DNA of 16,892 nucleotides from an uncultured Flavobacterium sp. (lineage in GTDB: Bacteria > Bacteroidota > Bacteroidia > Flavobacteriales > Flavobacteriaceae). Positions 16,161-16,892 of this stretch are shown piece after piece. Positions within the stretch are counted from its first letter, which is position 1; every line of letters begins with the position of its first letter. The stretch covers positions 1 through 16,892 of the forward strand of contig NZ_CAMLRU010000037.1 in NCBI RefSeq assembly GCF_946482535.1. The letters run 5' to 3'. A program made the translations under genes and the position numbers. The notes below the pieces were generated by a model. It was not told where the DNA came from. It searched no databases and worked only from the letters and a program-made list of their open reading frames with translations.

Positions 16161-16892
16161 TTATTTATTTAAAGAGAAATAAGCCAGCAAAATAACACCG
16201 GCCACGATGCGGTAATAACCCCAAGGTTTGAAACCGTATTTTTTGATAATCCCGATAAAGAATTTGATGGCAATCACGGCCACTATAAAAGCGACAATAT
16301 TGCCCACCAAAAACATTTTTAAGTTATCCGAAGATTGCGTCAACAATTCATATCCTTTGAGTTGAGAAACTTCGTAAGTCTTTAAAAACAAAGAATAAGT
16401 AGTCACGGCCAACATCGTCGGAACCGCCAAAAAGAAGGAGAATTCCGCAGCCGTTTCTCGAGTCAAACCTTGTTGCATACCACCAATAATAGAAGCCGCA
16501 GAACGACTAGTGCCGGGCATCATCGCCAAACATTGCCAAAATCCTATGGTCACTGCTTTTTTAATAGTTATGTCTTCTTCATTGGCGACTGTCGGACTGT
16601 GGAAACGACCGTCGATAAACAACAAAACGATTCCGCCTATAATCAAGACAATCGCAATAGGAATCGGATTTCCGAGTACGGCATCGATTTTATCATCAAA
16701 TATTTTCCCTAAAACCAAAGCCGGAATAACCGCGCAGGCCAATTTAAGGTAGAAGCTGATTCTACTCAAATCAAAAAACTTGCGCCAATACAAAACGACT
16801 ACGGCCAAAATTGCCCCAAATTGTATAGAAACCTGAAATAGTTTTACAAAATCATCTTCTTGTATGCCAAAAAAAGAACTGGTAAATATCAT
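16161..16892 (-). CDS. uppP: Undecaprenyl-diphosphatase (N-terminus outside window)
   Basis: This inner-membrane enzyme removes one phosphate from undecaprenyl diphosphate, renewing the lipid carrier for peptidoglycan and other envelope polymers, and can give bacitracin resistance. 243 residues are visible. The ATG at the very end (16892) is not the true start: family members begin with a segment holding an EGxTEFLPVSSTGH motif before this methionine, and SSFFGIQEDDFVKLFQVSIQFGAILAVVVLYW is internal. The second conserved motif, PGTSRSAASIIGG, is seen at about fragment residues 124-136. Eight-helix membrane topology fits the many hydrophobic segments. truB follows 2 bp downstream. Confidence 0.95.
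   Translation of the reverse strand: MIFTSSFFGIQEDDFVKLFQVSIQFGAILAVVVLYWRKFFDLSRISFYLKLACAVIPALVLGKIFDDKIDAVLGNPIPIAIVLIIGGIVLLFIDGRFHSPTVANEEDITIKKAVTIGFWQCLAMMPGTSRSAASIIGGMQQGLTRETAAEFSFFLAVPTMLAVTTYSLFLKTYEVSQLKGYELLTQSSDNLKMFLVGNIVAFIVAVIAIKFFIGIIKKYGFKPWGYYRIVAGVILLAYFSLNK

Noticed and set aside
16890..16892. Start codon of uppP
   Set aside because: The conserved N-terminal EGxTEFLPVSSTGH segment of the family is missing upstream of it, so this methionine is internal and the gene continues beyond the window.

Overview
The window looks like a chromosomal segment of a Flavobacterium-type member of the Bacteroidota. The evidence is AT-rich DNA with short leaders lacking strong Shine-Dalgarno sequences, repeated TAnnTTTG promoter -7 elements, a sigma-54 whose region II is extremely acidic, and lineage-typical gene types: PorT-like outer-membrane barrels and a CarboxypepD_reg/DUF5686 protein. 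No phage, insertion sequence, CRISPR array, tRNA or rRNA is visible. The window is mostly conserved core genome, and I did not find a clear new multi-gene system.

Layout. 1-252 is a structured tandem repeat of about 108 bp (two full units and part of a third) that may continue upstream of the window. 318-1013 (+) encodes a secreted outer-membrane beta-barrel. 1008-1613 (-) encodes a divergent PAP2-like membrane protein that probably starts at TTG. 1708-2244 (+) is a solitary ORF6N-domain gene. asnS (3805-5250) and rpoN (2241-3707) follow each other on the minus strand, separated by a 97-bp AT-rich spacer with a nested inverted repeat. An RND/MMPL exporter (5313-7733, -) is divergent from a CPA2 cation:proton antiporter (7917-10187, +). 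A large DUF5686 outer-membrane protein (10190-12673, -) meets the antiporter tail to tail. pyrH and frr (14111 down to 12759, -) form an operon that ends in a clear intrinsic terminator. A thioredoxin-fold protein with one cysteine (14304-14906, +) is divergent from pyrH. Finally uppP, truB and a small outer-membrane barrel form a tight minus-strand cluster; uppP is cut by the window end.

Much of the content serves basic functions: sigma-54 transcription, Asn-tRNA charging, UMP phosphorylation, ribosome recycling, tRNA pseudouridylation and undecaprenyl-phosphate recycling. The rest serves the envelope: three outer-membrane proteins, the PAP2-like protein, the exporter and the antiporter. Four convergent gene pairs meet with between 6 bp of overlap and 2 bp of gap.

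The points most worth a second look are the structured repeat at the left edge, the inverted repeat between asnS and rpoN, the pyrH-frr repeat spacer, the monothiol WCGDA thioredoxin-fold protein, and the altered motifs of the PAP2-like protein.
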